From: an uncultured Ignavibacteriota bacterium
Lineage (GTDB): Bacteria; Bacteroidota; Ignavibacteria; Tepidaquicellales; Tepidaquicellaceae
NCBI GenBank assembly: GCA_937959065.1
Contig: CALGOI010000051.1
Span: forward strand, 1-21,683
Direction of reading: 5' to 3'
DNA: 21,683 bases
Shown: piece by piece, positions 7,505 through 14,890 of the stretch
Layout of the letters: every line of letters begins with the position of its first letter
Position numbering within the stretch: the stretch's first letter is position 1
Position numbers and translations under genes: made by a program
The notes under the pieces: generated by a model
What the model saw: the letters and a program-made list of their open reading frames with translations, nothing else
The model's database searches: none
What the model was told of the DNA's origin: nothing

Positions 7505-8737
7505 TTATTCATAACGAAGGGCGTCGATTGGATTTAGCTTCGATGCTTTGTGTGCAGGATAAACACCAAACACAATTCCCACTGCTGAACATACAACGAG
7601 CCCGATTATAGCCCAATCATACGGAAATACAACCGGCGAGCTAAGATACAAACTAAGAAGGTTTCCGGTTAGTACCCCAAGAAAAATACCGATCAAACCA
7701 CCGAATTCGCAAAGAATTATAGCCTCTGTCAGGAACTGGAACAGTATGCTTTTGCTTTTTGCTCCAATCGCTTTTCTGATACCAATCTCACGTGTCCGTT
7801 CTGTTACCGAGACCAGCATAATATTCATAATACCCACACCTGCTGCCAGTAACGCGATAAACGAAATAAACCCGGCTCCGTATTTAAAGTATTGAGTAAA
7901 ATTATTTACTTCACCTATTAATGATTCATTTGAATAAATAGAAAAATTATCTTCTTCTCCGGGTGGTACTTTTCGAATAACGCGCATTGCATTTATTGTA
8001 TTCTCCATCGTCTCCTGAAAAAGTTCAGCGCTGGGAGCCTGTATAGCAATATTGATTGAACGGTTATTCTTACCATAAACCTGATGCATGGCGGTAATCG
8101 GTATAAGAGCAAAATTATCCGAGCTTGAACCGAAGTTATCCCCCTGCGGCTCGATAACACCGACTATTTTAAAAGGATGACCATCCAATATTATGCTTTT
8201 ATCAATTGGATACTGGTTAGGATATAATTTATCAACCACATCCATTCCAATTACACATACATTATTGCCGTTTTCAACATCAAACTCTGTTATAAACCTG
8301 CCCCACATTACTTTCTTATTGTTGCAATCGAGGTATTCAGGGGTTATGCCCCCGATATAGTTATTGGGGTTTGTTGTTTCCTTTTCGGTTTTAAAAGCTT
8401 TCTCGTAAACATAATCCTCAAGTGATATATGCTGATACATAGTTGCAAGCTCTTTAAGGCGTGTCCCCTGCTCGTATGTTATATCCGGCCTGTTCCTGTA
8501 TTTATCACGGGACCCCGGCCCCCCTACCTCTAAGGCAGGAAACTTCTGTATCTGGAATGTATTGCTTCTGAGTTCACTCAGTCCCGTTTCAATTCCTGCT
8601 TGAAGAGCGCTTAATAATGTCATTATTGCAATAATAGAAAACACACCGATTACAATACCAAGAAGGGTCAATATTGCTCTAAGCTTATTGGTACCAATAG
8701 TGCGAAACGCTAATTTTATTATTTCTAATAATGGCAT
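7505..8737 (-). CDS. MacB/FtsX-type ABC transporter permease (second permease of the operon)
   Basis: The 410-residue inner-membrane permease has the MacB plan. One N-terminal membrane helix ('LTLLGIVIGVFSIIAIM', about 23-40) is followed by a large periplasmic MacB_PCD domain (about 45-280). Three C-terminal helices of the FtsX domain start at 'FISFIALLAAGVGIMNIML', continue through 'TEAIILCEFGGLIGIFLG', and end at 'AVGIVFGVYPAHKASKLNP'. The cytoplasmic coupling segment 'TERTREIGIRKAIGA' and the terminal 'PIDALRYE' are typical. There is no ATPase domain, unlike E. coli MacB, so it must use the separate ATPase encoded at 9973-10716. It is the last gene of the efflux operon, 9 nt after the other permease gene, which is clearly paralogous but divergent. 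The two probably form a heterodimer. The substrate is unknown. Confidence 0.9.
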   Translation of the reverse strand: MPLLEIIKLAFRTIGTNKLRAILTLLGIVIGVFSIIAIMTLLSALQAGIETGLSELRSNTFQIQKFPALEVGGPGSRDKYRNRPDITYEQGTRLKELATMYQHISLEDYVYEKAFKTEKETTNPNNYIGGITPEYLDCNNKKVMWGRFITEFDVENGNNVCVIGMDVVDKLYPNQYPIDKSIILDGHPFKIVGVIEPQGDNFGSSSDNFALIPITAMHQVYGKNNRSINIAIQAPSAELFQETMENTINAMRVIRKVPPGEEDNFSIYSNESLIGEVNNFTQYFKYGAGFISFIALLAAGVGIMNIMLVSVTERTREIGIRKAIGAKSKSILFQFLTEAIILCEFGGLIGIFLGVLTGNLLSLYLSSPVVFPYDWAIIGLVVCSAVGIVFGVYPAHKASKLNPIDALRYE

Positions 8738-8746
8738 TTTAAACTT

Positions 8747-9973
8747 TTATTCATAACGTAAAGCATCTACAGGATCCATTTTGGATGCCTGGAACGCTGG
8801 GAAAAATCCTGCCAGAACACCGAAAAGCACTGAAATAAATAATGCAAGGAATATCACCCATAAGGGCATTGCTGTAGGTAAAACAAACGAATCTATCATA
8901 ACACTAATCGGGAAAGAAATAAATAAACCTATAATTCCACCAAGCAGGCATATCATACAGGATTCAACTAAAAACTGTAAGAGTATTGTACTCCGTTTAG
9001 CGCCAATAGCTTTACGGATACCTATTTCCTTAGTCCGCTCCTTGACCGATACGAACATAATATTCGCAATACCCACCGACCCTACCACCAGCGCCAGAGA
9101 AGTGATAAGCGTCCCAATAATCTTTATAAGCCCGGTAAGAGAATCATAAGTACTTTTGAACGCTTCCTGCTGATTAACACCAAAGTCGTTGGGTTCACCA
9201 TAAGGTAGACGCCGCGCTTTTCTGAAGACGGCAGTAACCTCCTCTTTGGTTTCTTCCATATTTTCTATATTGGCGGCTTTGATGTTAATATTCAAACTTC
9301 TCTTTGAACCGTATAAATTATAAAACCGAGTAATTGGTATGATAATCCTATTATCCAGGCTGAAAAGTCCTAAAAGACTTCCCTGCTTTTCTATGACACC
9401 AATTATTTTAAATGAATATGATCCAACTTTGAGAGTTTTCCCTAAAGGATTTTGATTTGGAAAGAGCGCATCTCTGATGTCTGTTCCTATCGCGCATACA
9501 GGATAACCACCATCAGATTCTCTTAATGTAAAGAATCTACCCTCATCCATATTGACACCCGCTGTCAGCTGATATTCTGAAGTTGTACCGATTATAAAAA
9601 CATTTGCAAGTGAAAGATTACCGTATTTGACTGTTTGAATTGTCCCTACTGAGGGAGCCATTGCTGCTGCAGATTGCACATTCTTTTCAAGAAACTCATA
9701 TTCCTTCATATTTATGTCCCTTCTGTTCCTGTAAAACGAAAAATCTTCTTTCCCAAACCATTCGAATTTCTGTACGTACAAAACATCTGCACCTATTGCG
9801 GAGATACTATCCTCAAATGCACTGTTTATACCTTCTATAACAGTCTGCATTAGTGTGACCGCGGTAATACCGATGACTATCCCAAGTGTAGCAAGCAATG
9901 TCCTTAGCTTATTCGCCGTTATGGCGTTGTAGGACATTATAATGCTTTCCTTTATTTCCAGGAATAGATTCAT
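8747..9973 (-). CDS. MacB/FtsX-type ABC transporter permease (first permease of the operon)
   Basis: The 408-residue permease has the same architecture as its downstream neighbour: an N-terminal helix in 'LGIVIGITAVTLMQTVI', a periplasmic MacB_PCD domain of about 230 residues, and three C-terminal FtsX helices. It carries the coupling segment 'KERTKEIGIRKAIGAKRS' and ends in 'PVDALRYE'. The start ATG at 9973 overlaps the ATPase stop by one base (TGATG), so translation of the two is probably coupled and near-stoichiometric. Shared features with the neighbour ('NKLR..L..LGIVIG', 'GEV/GEP' near the end of the periplasmic domain, the C-terminal box) show a duplication. The periplasmic domains differ considerably, which argues for specialised halves rather than redundant copies. 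Confidence 0.9.
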   Translation of the reverse strand: MNLFLEIKESIIMSYNAITANKLRTLLATLGIVIGITAVTLMQTVIEGINSAFEDSISAIGADVLYVQKFEWFGKEDFSFYRNRRDINMKEYEFLEKNVQSAAAMAPSVGTIQTVKYGNLSLANVFIIGTTSEYQLTAGVNMDEGRFFTLRESDGGYPVCAIGTDIRDALFPNQNPLGKTLKVGSYSFKIIGVIEKQGSLLGLFSLDNRIIIPITRFYNLYGSKRSLNINIKAANIENMEETKEEVTAVFRKARRLPYGEPNDFGVNQQEAFKSTYDSLTGLIKIIGTLITSLALVVGSVGIANIMFVSVKERTKEIGIRKAIGAKRSTILLQFLVESCMICLLGGIIGLFISFPISVMIDSFVLPTAMPLWVIFLALFISVLFGVLAGFFPAFQASKMDPVDALRYE

Positions 9974-10716
9974 CAGCTTATTGCAAGTCCTTCATTTTTT
10001 AGTCTTTCGCCCTTTTCACTGTGAATATCCTCCTCAATGAGCCCGTCCCGGAGTTTGATTATCCGTTTTGCTCTCTGGGAAATGTCATCTTCATGAGTGA
10101 CCAGTATAATGGTATTTCCTTTTGCCCATAGTTCGTCGAATAGATCCATAATTTCATAGCTGGTTTTAGAGTCGAGATTTCCTGTGGGCTCGTCAGCAAG
10201 TATTATCGAAGGATTATTTACAAGTGCCCTGGCTACTGCAACCCTCTGTCTCTGACCGCCTGATAACTCATTCGGTTTGTGGAGCATTCTGTCACCAAGC
10301 CCAACATTTATCATTGCTTCTTCAGCAATTTCCTCCCGCTCTGCTTTACTCATTCCTGAATAAATCAGAGGTAATTCCACATTTTGAAGTGCAGATATCC
10401 TTGGCAAAAGATTAAAGGTCTGGAATACAAATCCTATCTCTTTATTTCTTATCTCTGCTAATTCGTCGTCATCCAGGTCACTTACATTTGTTCCGTTGAG
10501 TATATAATCCCCGCTTGTTGCTGTGTCAAGACACCCGATAACGTTCATTAATGTTGACTTACCTGAGCCAGAAGGACCCATTATTGCCAGGTATTCATTA
10601 CGTTCTATATTCAAAGTCACCCCAGCCAGGGCATGAAGCTCTTCATCACCCATTATATACACTTTGGTTATATCCATTATTTCGATGATATTATCAGCCA
10701 TCGGATTCTTCACCAT
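9973..10716 (-). CDS. ABC transporter ATP-binding protein, MacB/LolD type
   Basis: The 247-residue ATPase has every expected motif. Walker A 'GPSGSGKST' is at 47-55, Q-loop Gln99 sits in 'FVFQTFNLLP', the signature 'LSGGQRQRVAVARAL' starts at 151, Walker B 'ILADEPTGNLDS' is at 172-183, and the switch His208 is in 'ILVTHED'. This is the MacB/LolD/FtsE subgroup, which powers mechanotransmission-type permeases. Two in-frame ATGs are possible. The one at 10716 overlaps the adaptor gene by 23 nt and has AGAGG directly against it; the one at 10701 (MADNIIE) overlaps by 8 nt with GGTGAAG at a better distance. I give the longer form, but the shorter is at least as likely. The single ATPase must serve both downstream permeases, probably as a homodimer under a permease heterodimer. 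Confidence 0.93.
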   Translation of the reverse strand: MVKNPMADNIIEIMDITKVYIMGDEELHALAGVTLNIERNEYLAIMGPSGSGKSTLMNVIGCLDTATSGDYILNGTNVSDLDDDELAEIRNKEIGFVFQTFNLLPRISALQNVELPLIYSGMSKAEREEIAEEAMINVGLGDRMLHKPNELSGGQRQRVAVARALVNNPSIILADEPTGNLDSKTSYEIMDLFDELWAKGNTIILVTHEDDISQRAKRIIKLRDGLIEEDIHSEKGERLKNEGLAIS

Positions 10717-12040
10717 CCTCTTTTTTCATTCCATTATCGACTTTGACTTTCATATTATCCTCCAGGTCTTTATTAATGGCTTTAAAGCTTCCTTTGACAA
10801 CTTCCTGACCTTCATTAACACCTTCTATTATTTCGATATACGTATCGTCACTAATACCAGCTTTTACATTCAGTTTCTTAGCCGTTCCATTCTCAACAAT
10901 AAAAACAACTTCCTGAGGCTTTTGATCTACACCTTTGTTTTTTTCCATTTCGAGATTTTCATTACCTGTCTGTATAGTCTCACCGCTGCCTTCGGTGAAT
11001 GATTCTTCCCTTATTGTAACAGACTGTATCGGTACAGATAAAACATTATCTTTAGTCTCAACCTCTATATCTACAGTACAGCTCATACCCGGTCTCAAAT
11101 CAACATCATTGTTAACAATTCTTATCTTCACCACAAAATTTACTACTTCTTCCTGAGTACCGGCCGCAGTAGTCATTGCAGAATTTGCTATTTCATATAC
11201 TACACCTACAAATTTCTTATTTGGGAATGCATCTATTTCTATTCTTGCCGTATCGCCAATGCTGACTTTAGCGACATCTGTCTCACTTACTTCTACCTGG
11301 CACTCCATCTTTTCCAGATCGGATATTGTCATTATCATCGACCCCTGGTTAGATATCGTACCAAGTACTTTTTCACCGGGTTCATTATTCAGTGTTGTTA
11401 CAGTACCGCTGATTGGCGCATAAATAGTTGTCTTGGATATGTCATACCTAACTGAATTAACACCCGCTTGTTGTTGATTTATCTGTGCTCTGGTCGTATT
11501 CATCTGTGCTAAAGTCTGATCAACATTACTTTGTGCAATATCAAGTTCACTCTGTGTAGCTAACCCTTTATCATAAAGTGTTTTAATTCTGTTCAGCTCG
11601 AGCTCATATCTCTTAAGTGTCACTTCCTGAGATTCGAGATTTCTTCTCTGGACATTAACCCCTGCTTGCTGCTGCTGGAGCTGAAGGTAATACACATCAG
11701 GTATAATTTTTAAAACAAGGTCACCCTGGCTAACATGATCACCTTCCTTGAAGGGCAATGAAATGATCTCGCCGCTCACCTCAGCGCTGATATCTACCTG
11801 TGTCTCGGATTGTATTTTACCTGTAGCGGTAACTATCTGTGTTATCGTTCTCCTTTGAACTGGTTCGACTTCTACACGTAGAGCTGATTCCTTATTACTT
11901 GAAACAACGATACCTATTATTATAATTATCAAAACCAATCCAATGATACCAAAGAGTAATTTCTTTTTTGATTTTTTCTTCTTTTTGCGCTTTGGACGTT
12001 GAAGACTCTGTTGTTCTAATTTTGTGTTTGGATCAGACAT
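10694..12040 (-). CDS. MacA-like periplasmic adaptor (membrane fusion) protein
   Basis: The 448-residue adaptor links the inner-membrane pump to the outer-membrane channel. A very basic cytoplasmic tail (residues 17-27 are ten Lys/Arg and one Ser) precedes one transmembrane anchor at about 29-46. The lipoyl half-motif 'VSGEIISLPFKEGDHVSQGD' (88-107) follows, then a Gln-rich alpha-helical hairpin (about 116-200). The second lipoyl half is 'YAPISGTVTTL' (207-217). Next come a beta-barrel with 'ARIEIDAFPNKKFVG' and 'DLRPGMSCTVDIEV', and a membrane-proximal domain. Between residues about 355 and 380 there is a Glu/Asn/Lys-rich low-complexity insert, and the C-terminus is also acidic. The order and neighbours (TolC-like gene upstream, MacB-type ATPase overlapping downstream) support a MacA role over an RND-type adaptor. 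No Shine-Dalgarno sequence is visible before the ATG at 12040. Confidence 0.92.
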   Translation of the reverse strand: MSDPNTKLEQQSLQRPKRKKKKKSKKKLLFGIIGLVLIIIIIGIVVSSNKESALRVEVEPVQRRTITQIVTATGKIQSETQVDISAEVSGEIISLPFKEGDHVSQGDLVLKIIPDVYYLQLQQQQAGVNVQRRNLESQEVTLKRYELELNRIKTLYDKGLATQSELDIAQSNVDQTLAQMNTTRAQINQQQAGVNSVRYDISKTTIYAPISGTVTTLNNEPGEKVLGTISNQGSMIMTISDLEKMECQVEVSETDVAKVSIGDTARIEIDAFPNKKFVGVVYEIANSAMTTAAGTQEEVVNFVVKIRIVNNDVDLRPGMSCTVDIEVETKDNVLSVPIQSVTIREESFTEGSGETIQTGNENLEMEKNKGVDQKPQEVVFIVENGTAKKLNVKAGISDDTYIEIIEGVNEGQEVVKGSFKAINKDLEDNMKVKVDNGMKKEDGEESDG

Positions 12041-12075
12041 TTAATTAACATTATATTTAAAAAGCCCCATTAATA

Positions 12076-13425
12076 TTATTTTGCTAAAACACCTACATAA
12101 TAATCCAACTGCCTCTTAGCGATAAGAAAATCATATATGGCTGTCACTTGCTGGATTCTTAAATTATTTAAAGCAGTTGTAGCCACCTGAACATCCAGGA
12201 GGGTTCCCAATCCTACCCTGTAGTTCTCCTCTGACAATAACTTATCCTGCTCTGCCGATTGAATATTCTTTTCAAGTATTTCAGCTTGTTTATAAGCGGT
12301 TTCAAGATCAAGTATAGATTTCTTTATCTCTGCCTTTATTTGAAGTTCTAGATAGTCAAGGTCCTCTGCTCTTTGTTTAAGATTTACTTCAGCGATTTCT
12401 CTATTCGTCTGAAGATCAAATCCTACAAAAATCGGGTAAGAAAGTGAAATACCATATGATGCAACTTTAGTATTAGTTATATCATCTATTGCCCTTCCTG
12501 AGAGATTATAATCTCCAAAAGCTGACACAGTCGGGAAATAAATATTTCTTCCGGCAATGTCAAGCTCCATTCTCTTTACTTTTATATCTTCAAGCAAAGC
12601 CTTATAATCATACCTGTTATTTATTGCTCTCTGCACAAGTACCTCGGTATTGTTTGACTGGTCAAGTATCAGTTTCAGCTCTGCAACAGTAACTTCTGCG
12701 TTTATCCCGGCTGAGCTTACATTATAATCCCTATCCAGGTCATCATTCATCGCCAGCATCAGGTCTACTTTTGATTTCTTTAAATTATTAATCGATCTCT
12801 CTACATCCAGTTCATTCTGTGCTACCTGAACTTCCTGCCGGTAAACATCCACCATTGTAGATTTACCGACTTCCTTAAACTCGATTATTCTTTCCAACTG
12901 AAGCTTTGCATCTGCAAGATTGTCCTGATTTATCTGCACTATCTTCTCATTCTTTAATACAGCAAAATATGATTGATTGACACTTAATATTACATCTCTT
13001 CGCGCCTTTTCCAGATCAAGCTTTAATTTATAGTACTTGGCATCATTCAAATCTACCGTCTCATAGTTTGCAAACCCATTAAATAAAGTTATCTGGGAAT
13101 TTAATCTTAAATTAAAATTATCTGAAGTTGTATTTTGATCACCTACCTGGATAGGAATCCCATTTTGGATAAAAGTACCCCCCTTAGATGAAGTATGTGT
13201 CCTGCTCCAGCCACCTGAAAAGGTCAAAGTCGGAAACAGATCACCCTGAGAGGATTCAATATTATATCCCTGAATTCTGAGACTGTTTTCTATTGCGCTT
13301 ACAGAAGTGCTGTTATTTACTGCTGTAGTTACAGCTTCATCGAGGTCAATTGTCTGCTGGGCCATTATACTTGAGAAAGAAGTGAATATAGCAAAGCACA
13401 CAATCAGTGATACTTTTCTGATCAT
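12076..13425 (-). CDS. TolC-family outer-membrane efflux protein
   Basis: The 449-residue product begins with a clear Sec signal peptide (MIRKVSLIVCFAIF..., probable cleavage after 'SIMA' before Gln23). It continues with 'IDLDEAVTTAVNNS', the usual opening of TolC/OEP proteins. Two outer-membrane efflux repeats follow, each a long alpha-helical pair with a short beta-strand portion ('FPTLTFSGGWSRT' in the first, 'FPTVSAFGDYNLSG' in the second). The end, 'LLDVQVATTALNNLRIQQV', is typical. The protein would trimerise into a channel-tunnel across the outer membrane and periplasm. It is the first gene of the leftward efflux operon, 35 nt ahead of the adaptor gene. Its promoter lies in 13426-13649. 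A Bacteroidota-like TAnnTTTG element is seen about 55 nt upstream of the start. Confidence 0.93.
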   Translation of the reverse strand: MIRKVSLIVCFAIFTSFSSIMAQQTIDLDEAVTTAVNNSTSVSAIENSLRIQGYNIESSQGDLFPTLTFSGGWSRTHTSSKGGTFIQNGIPIQVGDQNTTSDNFNLRLNSQITLFNGFANYETVDLNDAKYYKLKLDLEKARRDVILSVNQSYFAVLKNEKIVQINQDNLADAKLQLERIIEFKEVGKSTMVDVYRQEVQVAQNELDVERSINNLKKSKVDLMLAMNDDLDRDYNVSSAGINAEVTVAELKLILDQSNNTEVLVQRAINNRYDYKALLEDIKVKRMELDIAGRNIYFPTVSAFGDYNLSGRAIDDITNTKVASYGISLSYPIFVGFDLQTNREIAEVNLKQRAEDLDYLELQIKAEIKKSILDLETAYKQAEILEKNIQSAEQDKLLSEENYRVGLGTLLDVQVATTALNNLRIQQVTAIYDFLIAKRQLDYYVGVLAK

Positions 13426-13480
13426 TAAATTAAATTTTATTGTTTGGACTTCAGATAATCCAGTAATTTTGCAATATTTT

Positions 13481-13488
13481 CAAATATA
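13481..13488 (-). promoter_or_regulatory. Possible -7 promoter element (TAnnTTTG) for the efflux operon
   Basis: Read on the minus strand, this is TATATTTG, a perfect match to the Bacteroidota -7 consensus TAnnTTTG, 55 bases from the TolC-like start codon. A TTTTG lies further upstream, but about 25 nt away rather than the usual 19-21, so the upstream element is poor. In AT-rich DNA such a match can arise by chance. Confidence 0.25.
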
Positions 13489-13574
13489 AATACTTTAAAA
13501 ACCCTATAATATGCAAAATTTTAATTTTACTAATGGCACCTGTATAATTTGACGTATAAATCCTTAAAAGGTTG

Positions 13575-13599
13575 CAGGTTAACCACATGATGTTGCCTG
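13575..13599 (+). promoter_or_regulatory. Imperfect inverted repeat in the leader of the QueD/PTPS gene
   Basis: CAGG (13575-13578) and AAC (13581-13583) pair with GTT (13592-13594) and CCTG (13596-13599), leaving an 8-base loop and small internal bulges. It lies 50 nt upstream of the QueD/PTPS start in the divergent intergenic region 13426-13649. It may be a 5'-UTR hairpin or an operator. It does not match the preQ1-I riboswitch layout I know. The rest of this 224-base gap is AT-rich and otherwise featureless apart from TATAAT-like strings at 13505 and 13543. Confidence 0.3.
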
Positions 13600-13649
13600 T
13601 AATATCCGCTTCTTTTTAATTATTTTACATATAGAAATCAAAATTAATT

Positions 13650-14057
13650 ATGATATATATTACTAGAAAAGAACATTTCTCTGCAGCTCATAAACTACAC
13701 AATCCTGATATATCTGATGGAAAAAACCTGGATATCTACGGTAAGTGTAATAATTTTCACGGACATAACTACTATCTCGAAGTTACTCTTAAAGGGGAAC
13801 CTAATGAAGACAGTGGATATGTTATGGACCTTAAAAAATTAAAACAAATTATACATACTGAGATAATTGATAAAGTAGATCATATGTTCTTGAATGACGT
13901 TGATTTATTTAAAGGAATTGTACCAACCACCGAAAGAATGGCAATCGTATTCTGGAATATACTTTCAGACAAAGTCAAATCTGATAATGCTCAGCTATAT
14001 TCAGTTAAACTATACGAAACTGACAAGAATTATGTCGAATACAGAGGTAATGATTGA
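13650..14057 (+). CDS. queD: 6-carboxytetrahydropterin synthase / 6-pyruvoyl-tetrahydropterin synthase family
   Basis: The 135-residue enzyme of the T-fold family acts on dihydroneopterin triphosphate. Zinc ligands are His14 ('FSAAHKL'), His37 and His39 ('FHGHNY'). The catalytic Cys33 sits in CNNFHGH, the CxxxHGH spacing reported for QueD (queuosine pathway) rather than the CxxxxxHGH of biopterin-type PTPS. Asp77-His78 ('KVDHMFLN') and Glu123 ('LYETDKNYVEY') complete the active site, and 'VPTTERMAIVFWN' is the usual downstream helix. The body otherwise resembles biopterin-type PTPS: an insertion 'ISDGKNLDIYGKC' before the cysteine and the 'VKLYETD.NYV.Y.G' ending. QueD is my preferred call from the active-site spacing; a pterin-synthase role is the alternative. 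No other queuosine gene is in the window. The gene overlaps the methyltransferase gene by 4 nt. Confidence 0.8.
   Translation: MIYITRKEHFSAAHKLHNPDISDGKNLDIYGKCNNFHGHNYYLEVTLKGEPNEDSGYVMDLKKLKQIIHTEIIDKVDHMFLNDVDLFKGIVPTTERMAIVFWNILSDKVKSDNAQLYSVKLYETDKNYVEYRGND
14043..14047 (+). promoter_or_regulatory. Shine-Dalgarno that fixes the TTG start of the SpoU methyltransferase gene
   Basis: AGAGG lies inside the last codons of the QueD/PTPS gene, six bases before a TTG at 14054. The methyltransferase frame has no in-frame ATG that would keep its N-terminal domain, so this Shine-Dalgarno plus TTG pair is the best start. Confidence 0.55.
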
Positions 14058-14827
14058 CCAGGGCTGAGCTAAAATATTATATATCACTCCATCAAAAAAA
14101 ATACAGGGATAAAGAGAATAAATTCCTTATCGAAGGCATTCATCTTATTGAAGAGATCCTAAAATCGAAATTTTATTCAAATAATCTTGAAACTGTGTTT
14201 GTATCCGGGGAATTCGATGATAAAGATCTACTTTCCAAATTAGCTAAGAATAATATACCGTTTGAAATAATTAATAATAAGGAGATAGAGAAATTATCTG
14301 AAACAAAAACTCCTCAGGGTATAGTAGGAGTCGTAAATAAGATTACTTCTTCAAAACCAAAGGGTTCTTCTCTAATTGTTGCCCTCGATATGATCAATGA
14401 CCCAGGAAATATAGGGACTATAATTCGTACCTGTTACTGGTTTAATGTAGATGAGCTGATCTTAAGCAAAGGGTCGGCAGACATTTTCAACTCAAAAGTA
14501 ATTCGCAGTTCGCAGGGAGCTGTATTCAATTTATCGATAACCACAGGGATCGACCTGGTCGATTACCTGAATAAACAACATCGTAATGGTTTTAAGGTTT
14601 ATCTTACTACTTTAAACACTTCTCAAACTACAACGGAAACCGTATTTACCGGTAACGACAAATTCATTTTCGTTTTTGGAAATGAATCCACCGGAATCTC
14701 GAAGAGCATACTGGAAAATCCTGATTTTCATTCTATCAAAATCCCTCCGTATTCCGAATGCGAATCATTAAACGTTGGAATATCGGTAGGTATTATTTTA
14801 AACGAATTCAGAAACAAATCAAAATAA
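14054..14827 (+). CDS. SpoU/TrmH-family RNA 2'-O-ribose methyltransferase
   Basis: The 257-residue protein has an N-terminal substrate-binding domain ('KKYRDKENKFLIEGIHLIEE', about 14-33). A C-terminal SPOUT methyltransferase domain with the trefoil knot follows. The three SpoU motifs are intact: motif 1 'NDPGNIGTIIRT', motif 2 'FVFGNESTGIS', and motif 3 'IPPYSECESLNVGISVGI'. It should transfer a methyl group from S-adenosylmethionine to a ribose 2'-OH in rRNA or tRNA. The domain arrangement resembles RlmB/TsnR-like enzymes, but the target nucleotide cannot be read. Translation begins at a TTG that overlaps the upstream TGA (TTGA), with AGAGG at 14043-14047. The gene is followed within one base by a strong hairpin terminator, closing the two-gene unit. 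Confidence 0.9.
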   Translation: MTRAELKYYISLHQKKYRDKENKFLIEGIHLIEEILKSKFYSNNLETVFVSGEFDDKDLLSKLAKNNIPFEIINNKEIEKLSETKTPQGIVGVVNKITSSKPKGSSLIVALDMINDPGNIGTIIRTCYWFNVDELILSKGSADIFNSKVIRSSQGAVFNLSITTGIDLVDYLNKQHRNGFKVYLTTLNTSQTTTETVFTGNDKFIFVFGNESTGISKSILENPDFHSIKIPPYSECESLNVGISVGIILNEFRNKSK

Positions 14828-14857
14828 AAACCCTCCATCTTTAAAACGGAGGGTTTT
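14827..14857. terminator. Rho-independent terminator, probably bidirectional
   Basis: The stem is CCCTCC (14831-14836) with GGAGGG (14848-14853), extended by flanking AAAA/TTTT pairs, around an 11-base loop. The plus-strand side ends in TTTTATAATT. The opposite side also gives a T-run (TTTTTATTTT) on the minus strand. It therefore can stop transcription of the methyltransferase gene and of the minus-strand propeller gene ending at 14891. Confidence 0.85.
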
Positions 14858-14890
14858 ATAATTATTCAAACATATTTTAATATTATTACT

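Noticed and set aside
8781..9149. A 122-codon plus-strand frame inside the first permease gene
   Set aside because: Shadow of a conserved FtsX-domain coding region; no signal of its own.
10664..11002. A 112-codon plus-strand frame opposite the adaptor and ATPase junction
   Set aside because: Phe/Ile-rich composition is what results from reading the complement of Lys/Asn/Glu-rich coding DNA; both sense genes are strongly supported.
13575..13599. preQ1 riboswitch upstream of the QueD/PTPS gene
   Set aside because: The inverted repeat lacks the short stem, the C/A-rich loop and the A-rich tail of class I; I cannot assess classes II/III by eye, so it is listed only as an unexplained repeat.
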